NCBI RefSeq assembly: GCF_001592755.1
Contig: NZ_LUKF01000019.1
Span: 1-64,000 of the forward strand
DNA length: 64,000 bases
DNA from: Bdellovibrio bacteriovorus
GTDB lineage: Bacteria > Bdellovibrionota > Bdellovibrionia > Bdellovibrionales > Bdellovibrionaceae
Direction: 5' to 3'
Both the position numbers and the translations under genes were made by a program. A model generated the notes under the pieces. It was not told where the DNA came from. It saw only the letters and a list, made by a program, of their open reading frames with translations, and did not search any database. Position 1 is the first letter of the stretch; each line of letters opens with the position of its first letter. Shown here piece after piece: positions 51,274 to 59,449 of the stretch.

Positions 51274-53178
51274 ATGTCTAATTGGAGTCCTGAGAAGAGC
51301 GCTGAGCTTTATGGGATTAATAACTGGGGCAATGGTTATTTCAGAATCAATGGAGCAGGCAATGTCTCTGTTACTCCAATGGGAGCAAGTGGACCTTCTG
51401 TAGACTTGTTCGAACTTACTCAGGATCTTTTGGACCGCGGTATTCGCGTTCCTATCATGATTCGTTTTCCAGAAATTATTAAATCTCGCGTAGAGCTTTT
51501 GAACGGTTGCTTCCAAAAAGCTTTCGCGGACCATGGTTACAAAGGCCAATACCGTGGCGTTTACCCGATTAAGGTGAACCAACAACGTCACTTGGTGCAA
51601 GAGCTGGTGAAATACGGCCGTGGCTTTTCTATGGGTCTTGAGTGCGGTTCTAAGCCAGAACTTCTTGTCGTTCTTGCTTTGATGAACACGGAAAATGCCT
51701 TGATCATCTGCAACGGCTTTAAAGACTTCGAATACATCGAAACCGCAATTCTTTCTCAAAAATTGGGCCGCAACACGATCATCGTTGTTGACCGTAAAGA
51801 AGAATTGAAAATGATCGTGGACACAGCGAAGAAGTTCAACGCTCGTCCAAAAATCGGTTTCCGCGCGAAGCTGAACACCCAAGGTGCGGGTAAATGGGTA
51901 GACTCTTCAGGCGCTCGCTCTAAGTTCGGTTTGACGGCAGTTGAAATCGTTGAAGGCGTTGAGTACTTGAAAAACGAAGGCATGCTTGATTGCCTTGAGC
52001 TTCTTCACTACCACATCGGCTCTCAAGTTCCAGCGATCCAATCTATCAAATCTTCTTTGAAAGAGGGCGCGCGTTTCTATACTGAGCTTTACAAAATGGG
52101 TGCAGGCCTTAAATACATCGACGTCGGTGGCGGTCTTGGTATCGACTACGACGGCTCTGGCCACTCTGACAGCTCTGTGAACTATTCTGAACAAGAGTAT
52201 GCGAACGACATCGTGTCTGTTCTGCAAACTCTTTGTGATGAAAAAGGCATTCCACATCCAAACATCGTGACAGAGTCTGGCCGCTTCTTGGTGGCCCATC
52301 ACTCGGTTCTCGTTTTCAACGTTTTGGGCGTGAACGATCTTCACCGTCACGAGCCGCCTCGTCCGGCAACAAAAGCAGATCCTTCGATCATGCAAGACAT
52401 GCAGTACATCTTTGAAAAGGTGAACAAGGACAATATCAACGAATGTTTCAATGACTTAGAACAAGCTAAGCAAGAGACTTTGCAGCTATTCACTTACGGC
52501 GTCTTGTCTTTAGAACAACGCGCTTGGTGTGAAAGCATGTACTTCGCTATCGCTACGAAGATGGTGAAGCTGGCGAAAACAGTTTCTGACACAGAAGACA
52601 TTATCGCGGCTCTTTCTAAAGAACTTTGCGATACTTATTTCTCAAACTTCTCGGTTTTCCAATCGGTTCCAGATTCTTGGGCAGTAGGTCAGTTGTTCCC
52701 AGTGATCCCAATTCACCGTTTGGGCGAAGAACCTTCTCGTGAAACTACTCTTGCGGATTTGACTTGCGACTCTGACGGTGTGATTGAAAAATTCATCGAC
52801 ACAGAATCAGGAACTCCGAAGGACACTGTTCGTCTGCACCAATTCACAGACGGTCAACAGTACTACTTGGGCGTGTTCCTGACCGGAGCTTACCAAGAGA
52901 TCCTGGGCGATCTTCATAACTTGTTCGGCGACACCGATGCAGTTCATATTTCTTTGAACGGTGTAGGCTACACAATTGATCACTACGTACCAGGCGACAC
53001 GGTAACGGAAGTTCTTTCTTACGTTCAGTACGGCCGCTCTGAAATGGTGGACAATGTTCGTCAAGCTACTGAAGAAAGCATCCAAAAAGGCTCGATCACA
53101 AAACAAGAAGCCAAACTTCTGATCAAGCACTACGAAGAAGGCCTCTCCGGTTACACATATCTAGAAGAAGCCGAATAG
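51274..53178 (+). CDS. speA: Biosynthetic arginine decarboxylase
   Basis: 634-residue PLP enzyme, fold type III, converting arginine to agmatine for polyamine synthesis. PLP Lys in GVYPIKVNQQRH (about residue 100), the substrate region MGLECGSKPELL, and the LLHYHIGSQ and DVGGGLGIDY motifs all match SpeA. The ribosome site is a modest GAGGG. A strong terminator follows. Partner agmatine-converting enzyme is the ureohydrolase gene at 57.6 kb. Confidence 0.96.
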   Translation: MSNWSPEKSAELYGINNWGNGYFRINGAGNVSVTPMGASGPSVDLFELTQDLLDRGIRVPIMIRFPEIIKSRVELLNGCFQKAFADHGYKGQYRGVYPIKVNQQRHLVQELVKYGRGFSMGLECGSKPELLVVLALMNTENALIICNGFKDFEYIETAILSQKLGRNTIIVVDRKEELKMIVDTAKKFNARPKIGFRAKLNTQGAGKWVDSSGARSKFGLTAVEIVEGVEYLKNEGMLDCLELLHYHIGSQVPAIQSIKSSLKEGARFYTELYKMGAGLKYIDVGGGLGIDYDGSGHSDSSVNYSEQEYANDIVSVLQTLCDEKGIPHPNIVTESGRFLVAHHSVLVFNVLGVNDLHRHEPPRPATKADPSIMQDMQYIFEKVNKDNINECFNDLEQAKQETLQLFTYGVLSLEQRAWCESMYFAIATKMVKLAKTVSDTEDIIAALSKELCDTYFSNFSVFQSVPDSWAVGQLFPVIPIHRLGEEPSRETTLADLTCDSDGVIEKFIDTESGTPKDTVRLHQFTDGQQYYLGVFLTGAYQEILGDLHNLFGDTDAVHISLNGVGYTIDHYVPGDTVTEVLSYVQYGRSEMVDNVRQATEESIQKGSITKQEAKLLIKHYEEGLSGYTYLEEAE

Positions 53179-53187
53179 TGAAAATAA

Positions 53188-53222
53188 AAAAAGCCCGGTT
53201 ACCAAACCGGGCTTTTTGTTTT
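53188..53222 (+). terminator. Intrinsic terminator of speA
   Basis: AAAAAGCCCGGTT / AACCGGGCTTTTT with an ACCA loop, then GTTTT. Confidence 0.93.
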
Positions 53223-53328
53223 AGGCGCCTTCGCCAAGCTCTTCCATGTCAAATACTCTATCCAGTTTGACGGTCCTCCAGTCACTAGTCCTTGGACCGT
53301 GTACACGTTGGAGTGACTTCAGAAAAAA

Positions 53329-53427
53329 CTAAATCTTACTAATGATCGCTAATATCATCAGGACAATTACTAAAACAGCTTTAGTAATTTCCAAAATACG
53401 CCGACGTAAATAGGTTGGCTTACGCAT
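53329..53427 (-). CDS. Small membrane protein (32 aa)
   Basis: Encodes a 32-residue peptide: basic N-terminus (MRKPTYLRRR), then one hydrophobic segment (AVLVIVLMILAIIS, about 17-30). The ribosome site ATAGGAGGTG, ending about five bases before the ATG, is close to perfect. That arrangement (charged head, single membrane helix, very strong translation signal) is typical of a real small membrane protein. The ribosome site is part of a 7-base hairpin (CTCCTAT / ATAGGAG). Function unknown; candidates include membrane complex regulator or toxin-like peptide, with no antitoxin visible. Confidence 0.65.
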   Translation of the reverse strand: MRKPTYLRRRILEITKAVLVIVLMILAIISKI

Positions 53428-53459
53428 CGGACACCTCCTATGATTCGGATAGGAGATCC

Positions 53460-53560
53460 AACAACAGCGAACTTGGCGAAAGCAAAGTTCGCTGTTGTTA
53501 TGCGCTTCCTGCGCATAACCCTTCGGGCTACGCGAAAAAATGCCATCCTGGCATTTTTTT
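53460..53560. other. Run of four hairpins ending in a terminator-like stem
   Basis: In order: AACAACAGCGAACTT / AAGTTCGCTGTTGTT (53460-53474 with 53485-53499, loop containing GCGAAAGC, so a GNRA-type tip is possible), TTATGCGC / GCGCATAA (53498-53505 with 53511-53518), CCC/GGG (53519-53527) and AAAAAATGCCA / TGGCATTTTTT (53535-53545 with 53549-53559). No convincing coding region overlaps them. Could be a short structured RNA or a palindromic mobile element. Confidence 0.5.
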
Positions 53561-53571
53561 GCATTTCAAGG

Positions 53572-53606
53572 CCTAGAAAAACAAAAGGCCCCGTTTCCGG
53601 AGCCTT
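53572..53606 (-). terminator. Terminator after the yejB-yejE genes
   Basis: On the minus strand AAGGC...GCCTT stem (53602-53606 with 53585-53589, inner G-C pairs, loop GGAAAC), followed by TTTGTTTTT. Lies about 20 bases past the yejE stop. Confidence 0.8.
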
Positions 53607-53627
53607 CACTAATTTTAAAATTTGAAC

Positions 53628-54656
53628 TTACATTTTCGAGTCGAAGGCGTCGCGGACTGCGAGGCCGATGTTGATCAGGACCGTCAGTGTTAGAACGATC
53701 GCGACCATCGGTCCCCATACTAGCCACTCGGCGATGGTGAACCATTTTTGCGCTTGGGCCATCAACTCACCCCAGCTTGGTGTTGGAGGAACAAGTCCCA
53801 ATCCCAAGTAATCTAGGAAAGACAAAGTGTTTACGCCACCGGCGATAAAGAACGGAGCGAAGGTTACGATCGGAGTTAAACCATTCGGAAGAATATGTTT
53901 ACCGATAATACGTTTGTGATCTGCACCGATCGCTCTTGCGGCTTCAACGTACTCACGCTTTCTTAGCGAAAGGAATTGCGCACGCATGTAAGCGGAAATT
54001 CCTGTCCAGCTGAACAACGCAAAGAAGATGATCAGCAATGGCAAGCTTGGGGTGAAGATTGAAATGATCGTAATCAAAACGAAAAGGATCGGCGTACTTT
54101 CTACGATCTCTACGATACGTTGACCAACCAAGTCTGTTTTACCACCCAAGTAACCCATCAAAGAACCCAACGTGATACCGATCGCGTAAGTCGCAATCCA
54201 GCTTCCGATAGCAAAAAGCATCGTGTAACGGAACCCGTAAAGAAGACGAGTCATCACGTCACGACCACTTTCATCCGTCCCAATCCAGTTTGTAGAAGTT
54301 GGAGGAGACGGATAAGTATCTACTGTTTTGTTACTTTCGTACGGATCCCACTGAATGATCGGCCATACAGACCAGTCGCCCTCTTTCATTTCAAGCTGGC
54401 GGTAATCCATAACATAGATATCGTCACGACCGAAATCAGTTGGATGGTAGTCTACGAAAAGTGGGAAATAAAGTTTACCGTGATAGCTCACGATGTGAGG
54501 ACGGTTGTTCGCCCAAAGCTCTGCCGTGAAGCTAAAGAAGAACATCGTCAATAGGATCCAAACAGAGATCACCGCAGTGCGATCGCGCTTAAAGCGCTTG
54601 TAGCGTTTAAGCGTAAGTTCATTCTTAATAAGATATTTCTGAATTGGATCCATCAT
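53628..54656 (-). CDS. yejE: Peptide ABC transporter permease, YejE/OppC-like
   Basis: 342 residues, second permease of an oligopeptide-type importer. Binding-protein-dependent transport domain with the EAA loop EAARAIGADHKRIIGKHILPN (about 238-258) that contacts the ATPases; several membrane helices and the early GTDESGRDVMTRLLYG motif (about 124-139) typical of OppC. A large N-terminal periplasmic insert precedes it, as in E. coli YejE. ATGA overlap of four bases with the upstream permease gene. Confidence 0.92.
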   Translation of the reverse strand: MMDPIQKYLIKNELTLKRYKRFKRDRTAVISVWILLTMFFFSFTAELWANNRPHIVSYHGKLYFPLFVDYHPTDFGRDDIYVMDYRQLEMKEGDWSVWPIIQWDPYESNKTVDTYPSPPTSTNWIGTDESGRDVMTRLLYGFRYTMLFAIGSWIATYAIGITLGSLMGYLGGKTDLVGQRIVEIVESTPILFVLITIISIFTPSLPLLIIFFALFSWTGISAYMRAQFLSLRKREYVEAARAIGADHKRIIGKHILPNGLTPIVTFAPFFIAGGVNTLSFLDYLGLGLVPPTPSWGELMAQAQKWFTIAEWLVWGPMVAIVLTLTVLINIGLAVRDAFDSKM

Positions 54657-55687
54657 TTGAAGTCAATCCTTGGGTCGATAAGAACATAGATGATGTCGCT
54701 GAATACGCGGCCAAACATCAAAAGTAACGATGAAATGAACGTCAATCCCATGATCACGTTATAATCACGTGAAAGAACAGATTGATATCCAAGAAGACCG
54801 ATACCGTCCAAGTTAAACATCTGCTCGATGATCAGCGAGCCCGCAAGGAAGGCTCCGAAGAAACCACCCAAACCTGTCGCGATAGGGATCAAAGCATTAC
54901 GAAGCGCATGTTTAAAAATAACGATGTTTTCAGAAAGACCTTTCGCGCGTGCCGTACGAACGAAGTCAGATTTAATGATATCCAACATCGAGTTACGCAT
55001 AAGAACTGAAAGCTCTGTGAAACCACCGATCATGTAACAGATCAAAGGAAGAACGAAGTGGTGAACACGGTCCCACAATTTACCCATGGTCGTTAAAGAC
55101 TCATAGTCGTCGGACTGAATACCACCGATAGGGAACATATTCAGTTTACCCGCGAATACAACGATCAAGAAGATACCCAATACCAGCGGAGGAATCGAAT
55201 ACGTCAGGTTCAGCAAGATCGTCGTCACCCGGTCAAAGGAAGCTCCGGCCTTGATGGCCTTTCGCACCCCTAACGGGATACAGACTAAATAGGTTAAAAT
55301 CAGAGAGGCGATACCGAACTGCAGGGAAACCGGGAATTTACTTTTGATAACGTCGATGACGGGCTCTTGGTAAGTAAAACTTTCACCGAAATCAAGACGA
55401 GTGAGGTTTTTTAGCCAGATGAAGTAACGAACATGAAGGGGTTTATCAAAACCGTATTGCTTTTTAAGAGCCTCAATAACCTCTTCGTTAACCGAGGTGT
55501 CGCCGCGGGTATTGATGCTACCCCCGCCGCCGCCTCCACCACCGCCGGCAGCGCCGAAACGAATGGCTTGAAGCTTCTGCTCGATGGGGCTTCCAGGAGC
55601 TAAGTTAATCAACACAAAGGTGACTACGGTAATCCCGAAAAACGTCGGAATCATCAATAACAATCGGCGAATCAGGTAAACGATCAA
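54653..55687 (-). CDS. yejB: Peptide ABC transporter permease, YejB/OppB-like
   Basis: 344 residues. N-terminal MIVYLIRRLLLMIPTFFGIT, the EAA loop RTARAKGLSENIVIFKHALRNALIPI and the C-terminal LLGYQSVLSRDYNVIMG...DPRIDFK ending match E. coli YejB closely. A run of nine glycines (55520-55546 on the plus strand) lies in the first periplasmic loop and uses mixed codons, so it is not a simple DNA slippage tract. Pairs with the YejE-like permease and the downstream-located ATPases at 33-35 kb by inference. Confidence 0.92.
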   Translation of the reverse strand: MIVYLIRRLLLMIPTFFGITVVTFVLINLAPGSPIEQKLQAIRFGAAGGGGGGGGGSINTRGDTSVNEEVIEALKKQYGFDKPLHVRYFIWLKNLTRLDFGESFTYQEPVIDVIKSKFPVSLQFGIASLILTYLVCIPLGVRKAIKAGASFDRVTTILLNLTYSIPPLVLGIFLIVVFAGKLNMFPIGGIQSDDYESLTTMGKLWDRVHHFVLPLICYMIGGFTELSVLMRNSMLDIIKSDFVRTARAKGLSENIVIFKHALRNALIPIATGLGGFFGAFLAGSLIIEQMFNLDGIGLLGYQSVLSRDYNVIMGLTFISSLLLMFGRVFSDIIYVLIDPRIDFK

Positions 55688-55763
55688 AGCCCTACTCCCA
55701 CAATACTTTTACGATGAGAAAAGATAGTTACGCTGTAATACTATTTTTAGTGAGGCGCAAGAA

Positions 55764-55796
55764 AGAAGGCGTACAATGTACGCCTTCTGGAAAAAA
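55764..55796 (-). terminator. Intrinsic terminator of the yejA-like gene
   Basis: AGAAGGCGTAC / GTACGCCTTCT (55764-55774 with 55778-55788, 3-base loop). On the minus strand the tail is TTCTTG, so the U-tract is weak, but the stem is strong. Confidence 0.7.
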
Positions 55797-55824
55797 AATT
55801 AATATGTCGGCGCCTGGGTGAAGA

Positions 55825-57447
55825 CTATTGAGCCTTCAACCACCAGTAATCTCTACCGATCTCATATTTGAATGTCTCTGCAGGCATGCCCATGCGAGAT
55901 GAGTTAGCATAGAAAGCGTATTTATCGTTGAATAGGAACGCGTATGGAGCATCTTCAGCGATTTTAGCGTAAACCTTTTTCAAAGCCGCTACACGTTTAG
56001 CCTTATTCGGCTCAACACGAGCTTCGTCGATCAATTTGTCTACTTCTGGGTTTTTGTAAGCGATGAAGTTAGATCCACCCGCTACAGAGCTCGCAGAGTG
56101 CCAGATTTGTTTTGGATCTGGATCTACAGAACCGCCACCCCACGCCATTGTCACAGCGTCGAAGTTGCCTTCGTCAACAAGCTTCAAGAATGAGTTCCAC
56201 TCAAGATATTTCAACTCCATATCGATGCCGGCTTTTTTCAAGTCTTCACGATACATAGTGTAGTATTTTTCAGTGTCTTTTGATGGGTAGATCAAAGTGA
56301 ATTTGAATTCAGAACGCTTGCCGTTCACTTCTTTTTCTAGAACGCCGTTTTTGTCTTTATCAGTCCAGCCAGCTTTAGCCAAAAGTTCCTGAGCTTTCTT
56401 CGGATTGAACTCTAGAGCTTTGTTGCCTGGGTTGTATTCAGAACGCAAGTAGATCGCACCGTTAGCAAGATCAGACATGCCGTAACGGAACTTTTTATTC
56501 ATCTCTTCACGGTTCAACAAGTGAGCCAAAGCCACACGCACGTTTCTGTCTTGGAACAACTCTTTGCGGAAGTTCCAGCCGATGAAGCCGTAAGATTTAG
56601 GAGCACTGTTTTCAACTTTGTGCTTGATGATTGTTTTGCCCCAAGGAGCACCTTCTGTTTTCTTCATGAAGGCTTCAACACGTAGATCAAGGTAATCCAA
56701 CTCACCTTTTTTCGCGCGCTCAAGTTCTACGTTTTCATCTTTGTAGAAGCGCATAGTGATTGTGTCGAAGTTGTACATACCAGCGTAAGCTGCATCTTTG
56801 TTGCCATACCATTTATCAAATTTTTTCAAAGTGATAACTTGGCCACGGTCAAACTTAGAAAGCACGTAAGGACCCGCGCAGATAAGTTGGCGGTTCATTT
56901 TTTTAGATTTTTCGATATCGCTGTAGATCTTCTTAGGGATCACAGTCAATGTCGCTGCAGATTCGAAATTGTTGAAGTAAAGATCACGCGCCGTGAAACG
57001 GATTGTGTGCGCGTCGATAACTTCCGCTTTCGTCAAACCTTCGTAGTAAGGGCGCAAGTGAGCCGCTTCATACTTTGGTTCAAAGATAGCGTCGAAAGAA
57101 AACTTCACGTCGTCAGCAGTAACCGGAGTGCCGTCGTGAAAAACAGCGTCTTTGCGAAGGTGGAAAGTGAATACTTTATTGTCTTTGGAGATGTCCCACT
57201 TCTCAGCCAAACGAGGTTTCCAGTCGTATGTCTCAGAGTCACGAGTCGCCATACCATCACACACGTAGTTTTGTACGTAACGTGAGTAAGCGTCAGTAGC
57301 TGTGATCGGGTGAACCGTTGGAGGCTCGCCGCCAAGGTTAAAAACGAAATTTCCGCCTTTTGGTGCTTTAGCATTGGGTGCTGCTGCAAAAGCGGGTGCT
57401 GTCAAAGCTGAACTCAAAATAAGAGCTAGGAGACCCTTCATATTCAT
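55825..57447 (-). CDS. yejA: Peptide ABC transporter substrate-binding protein, YejA/DppA-like
   Basis: 540 residues with a signal peptide (cleavage near AFAAAP, about 20-23). SBP_bac_5 family: NFVFNLGGEPPTVHPITATDAYSRYV, DGMATRD, FHDGTPVTADDVKFSFDAI. Delivers peptides to YejB/YejE. Its gene lies upstream of yejB with a terminator between them, so differing amounts are expected. GGAGGAATCACA precedes the ATG. ATPases are the pair at 32.9-34.9 kb by inference. Confidence 0.93.
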   Translation of the reverse strand: MNMKGLLALILSSALTAPAFAAAPNAKAPKGGNFVFNLGGEPPTVHPITATDAYSRYVQNYVCDGMATRDSETYDWKPRLAEKWDISKDNKVFTFHLRKDAVFHDGTPVTADDVKFSFDAIFEPKYEAAHLRPYYEGLTKAEVIDAHTIRFTARDLYFNNFESAATLTVIPKKIYSDIEKSKKMNRQLICAGPYVLSKFDRGQVITLKKFDKWYGNKDAAYAGMYNFDTITMRFYKDENVELERAKKGELDYLDLRVEAFMKKTEGAPWGKTIIKHKVENSAPKSYGFIGWNFRKELFQDRNVRVALAHLLNREEMNKKFRYGMSDLANGAIYLRSEYNPGNKALEFNPKKAQELLAKAGWTDKDKNGVLEKEVNGKRSEFKFTLIYPSKDTEKYYTMYREDLKKAGIDMELKYLEWNSFLKLVDEGNFDAVTMAWGGGSVDPDPKQIWHSASSVAGGSNFIAYKNPEVDKLIDEARVEPNKAKRVAALKKVYAKIAEDAPYAFLFNDKYAFYANSSRMGMPAETFKYEIGRDYWWLKAQ

Positions 57448-57595
57448 TGTGATTCCTCCAAAGAATTTCGTAGGGAATTTACGTACTTCCCAAAGTGCGG
57501 TTAAAATCGGTTATGCGAGAAAAATAATCAAGTTATTGCTCGATTGACGCTATGCTTAAATGCTATAAAGCTGTCCATTCTCAAGGAGTAAATAA

Positions 57596-58651
57596 ATGTC
57601 TGATAAGACGGTGAAATTCGATCCTACCACAACCATTTCTGCAGAGTTTGGAATCTTCGGTATTCCTATGACAGAAGAAGAGTCCAAAGTCGTTCTAGTT
57701 CCGGTTCCCTGGGAGGTCACAACTTCTTACGGTGAGGGTGCTTCACGCGGTCCTCAGATCATCCGTCAAGCCAGCGAACAGATCGATCTTTTCGACATCG
57801 AAGTCGGCAAAGCTTATGAGGTCGGTTACCACATGCGCGACTTCCCCGAAGATCTTTGCGCGATGAATGACAAATTCAAAGCCGTCGCCCAAGAACTTAT
57901 CGAAATGCGCACAAACTTGAGTGAAGACGAAAAGAAAATGAACTCTTTGGCAGCGCAAGTAAACGAAGCCTGCGAAGAGATGTCGCAATGGGTTTACGAC
58001 CAATGTTCTGACGTTCTGAAAAAAGGAAAACTTTTAGGCCTGGTGGGAGGCGACCACTCCACGCCTCTTGGAGCCATCCGTGCGGTGAGCGATAAATTCA
58101 AAGGCGACTTCGGTGTTTTGCACATTGATGCGCACGCGGATCTTAGAAAAGCCTATCAAGGCTTTAAACAATCTCACGCTTCGATCATGTACAACGTGAT
58201 GACAGACGCGAAGAAACCAAAAAAGTTGGTTCAAGTTGGCATCCGTGATTTCTGCGAAGAAGAATACGACTTCAGCAATTCACGTGAAGACATCAAGACA
58301 TTCTATGACTTGGAACTAAAACGTCGCATGCTGAAAGGCGAAACCTGGGAACAAGTTTGCAAGGACATTATTAAAGAACTTCCACAAAACGTTTATATCT
58401 CTTTCGATATCGACGGCTTGGATCCAGCCTTCTGCCCTCACACGGGAACTCCAGTTCCGGGTGGCTTGAGTGTGGATCAAGTGTTCTTTTTGTTCCGCGA
58501 AGTACACGCTTCTGGCCGCAAGATCATCGCTTTTGACTTGAATGAGGTTTCCACGGGCGGCTTGGAAGAGCACGAAGTGGAATGGGATGGAAACGTCGGT
58601 GCCCGCATTCTTTATAAAATGTGCGGTTGGTTGGTGAAGAGCAATGCTTAA
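57596..58651 (+). CDS. speB: Agmatinase/arginase-family ureohydrolase
   Basis: 351 residues. Manganese-binding motifs: GGDHSTPLG, VLHIDAHADLRKAYQG and SFDIDGLDPAFCPHTGTPVPGG. Ureohydrolases split agmatine (to putrescine) or arginine (to ornithine). The presence of speA 5 kb away favours agmatinase. An unusual helical insertion lies at about residues 90-140 before the first metal motif, absent from E. coli SpeB. GGAG precedes the ATG. Overlaps the next gene by eight bases. Confidence 0.88.
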   Translation: MSDKTVKFDPTTTISAEFGIFGIPMTEEESKVVLVPVPWEVTTSYGEGASRGPQIIRQASEQIDLFDIEVGKAYEVGYHMRDFPEDLCAMNDKFKAVAQELIEMRTNLSEDEKKMNSLAAQVNEACEEMSQWVYDQCSDVLKKGKLLGLVGGDHSTPLGAIRAVSDKFKGDFGVLHIDAHADLRKAYQGFKQSHASIMYNVMTDAKKPKKLVQVGIRDFCEEEYDFSNSREDIKTFYDLELKRRMLKGETWEQVCKDIIKELPQNVYISFDIDGLDPAFCPHTGTPVPGGLSVDQVFFLFREVHASGRKIIAFDLNEVSTGGLEEHEVEWDGNVGARILYKMCGWLVKSNA

Positions 58652-59003
58652 GGTTTACGAATACGCGAAGTGCTCAACGTGCGTGAAGGCACTTAAGTTT
58701 TTAGACGCGAAAAAAGTAAAATACGAAAAGCTTCCGATAGTGGATAAAGCTCCTTCACAAAAAGAGCTTAAAGAAATGCTTTCCGCCTTGAAAGAGCGCG
58801 GTGGCAGCATCCGTAATCTTTTTAACACTTCAGGTGTTATGTACAAAGAAATGAAGTTGAGCGAAAAGCTTCCGAATATGACGGAAGCTGAAGCCATCAA
58901 ACTTCTTTCTGAAAATGGTAAACTTGTAAAAAGACCTTTTGTTATTTCTAGTGAAACTCATCTTGTGGGCTTCAAAGAAGATGAGTGGAAAAAAGAATTC
59001 TAA
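58644..59003 (+). CDS. ArsC/Spx-family thioredoxin-fold protein
   Basis: 119 residues of the arsenate reductase/Spx/YffB family: YAKCSTCVKALKFLDAKKVKYE (Cys9 and Cys12, CxxC), LFNTSGVMYKEMKL and the RPFVISSETHLVGF motif. The CxxC and the RP motif resemble YffB or Spx-like proteins; arsenate reduction cannot be concluded. Starts within the ureohydrolase frame, so translationally coupled. Confidence 0.88.
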   Translation: MLKVYEYAKCSTCVKALKFLDAKKVKYEKLPIVDKAPSQKELKEMLSALKERGGSIRNLFNTSGVMYKEMKLSEKLPNMTEAEAIKLLSENGKLVKRPFVISSETHLVGFKEDEWKKEF

Positions 59004-59011
59004 TTCCAAAT

Positions 59012-59045
59012 AAAAAAAGAGGAGCGTTTCAAGCTCCTCTTTTTT
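59012..59045 (+). terminator. Intrinsic terminator after the ArsC-like gene
   Basis: AGAGGAGC / GCTCCTCT with a loop of GTTTCAA and flanking A and T runs on both sides. Confidence 0.92.
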
Positions 59046-59113
59046 GCCGCCGAAATTTCTTTTCCTAAATACTTATTCCAAGAAATCTGCTTCGCTCATT
59101 GATTCAGGTAAAA

Positions 59114-59248
59114 TCATCTTTGAGTTTTTGGCGGTCTACGGCTGTGAGGTCGATGGTGTAATGCTTCAGTTCTATTCATTTTATAGACGAAGTATATGCC
59201 GGCGAAAACCATTGCAAAAAATAATATCACGACGGTTAAGCTGACCAT
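59114..59248 (-). CDS. Small single-pass membrane protein (44 aa)
   Basis: Encodes 44 residues: MVSLTVVILFFAMVFAGIYF gives one membrane segment (3-22) followed by a basic, His/Arg/Pro-rich tail (ALHHRPHSRRPPKTQR). A GAAGGAAGAAGG ribosome site lies about five bases before the ATG. Overlapping open frames on the plus strand have no such features. The fold is that of a small inner-membrane protein with a cytoplasmic tail. Function unknown. Confidence 0.6.
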   Translation of the reverse strand: MVSLTVVILFFAMVFAGIYFVYKMNRTEALHHRPHSRRPPKTQR

Positions 59249-59449
59249 AATTACCTTCTTCCTTCAGTCGTTACAAAGACAGTTTGCCACTATGAAAAAT
59301 GAATTTCGACCCCACACTGTCAGCAAACAATGAGGTCGGGGCGATTTTGTAGTTTTGTCCTGACTTTCCCCACATTCGGCCCGGCAGAATTGAACAAATT
59401 CCAAATCTATTTTGCAATAAACAGGTCTCGTGGCGTGAAAGGAATTTGG

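Noticed and set aside
53440-53625. 61-residue open frame on the plus strand
   Set aside because: Formed by reading through four hairpins, no ribosome site.
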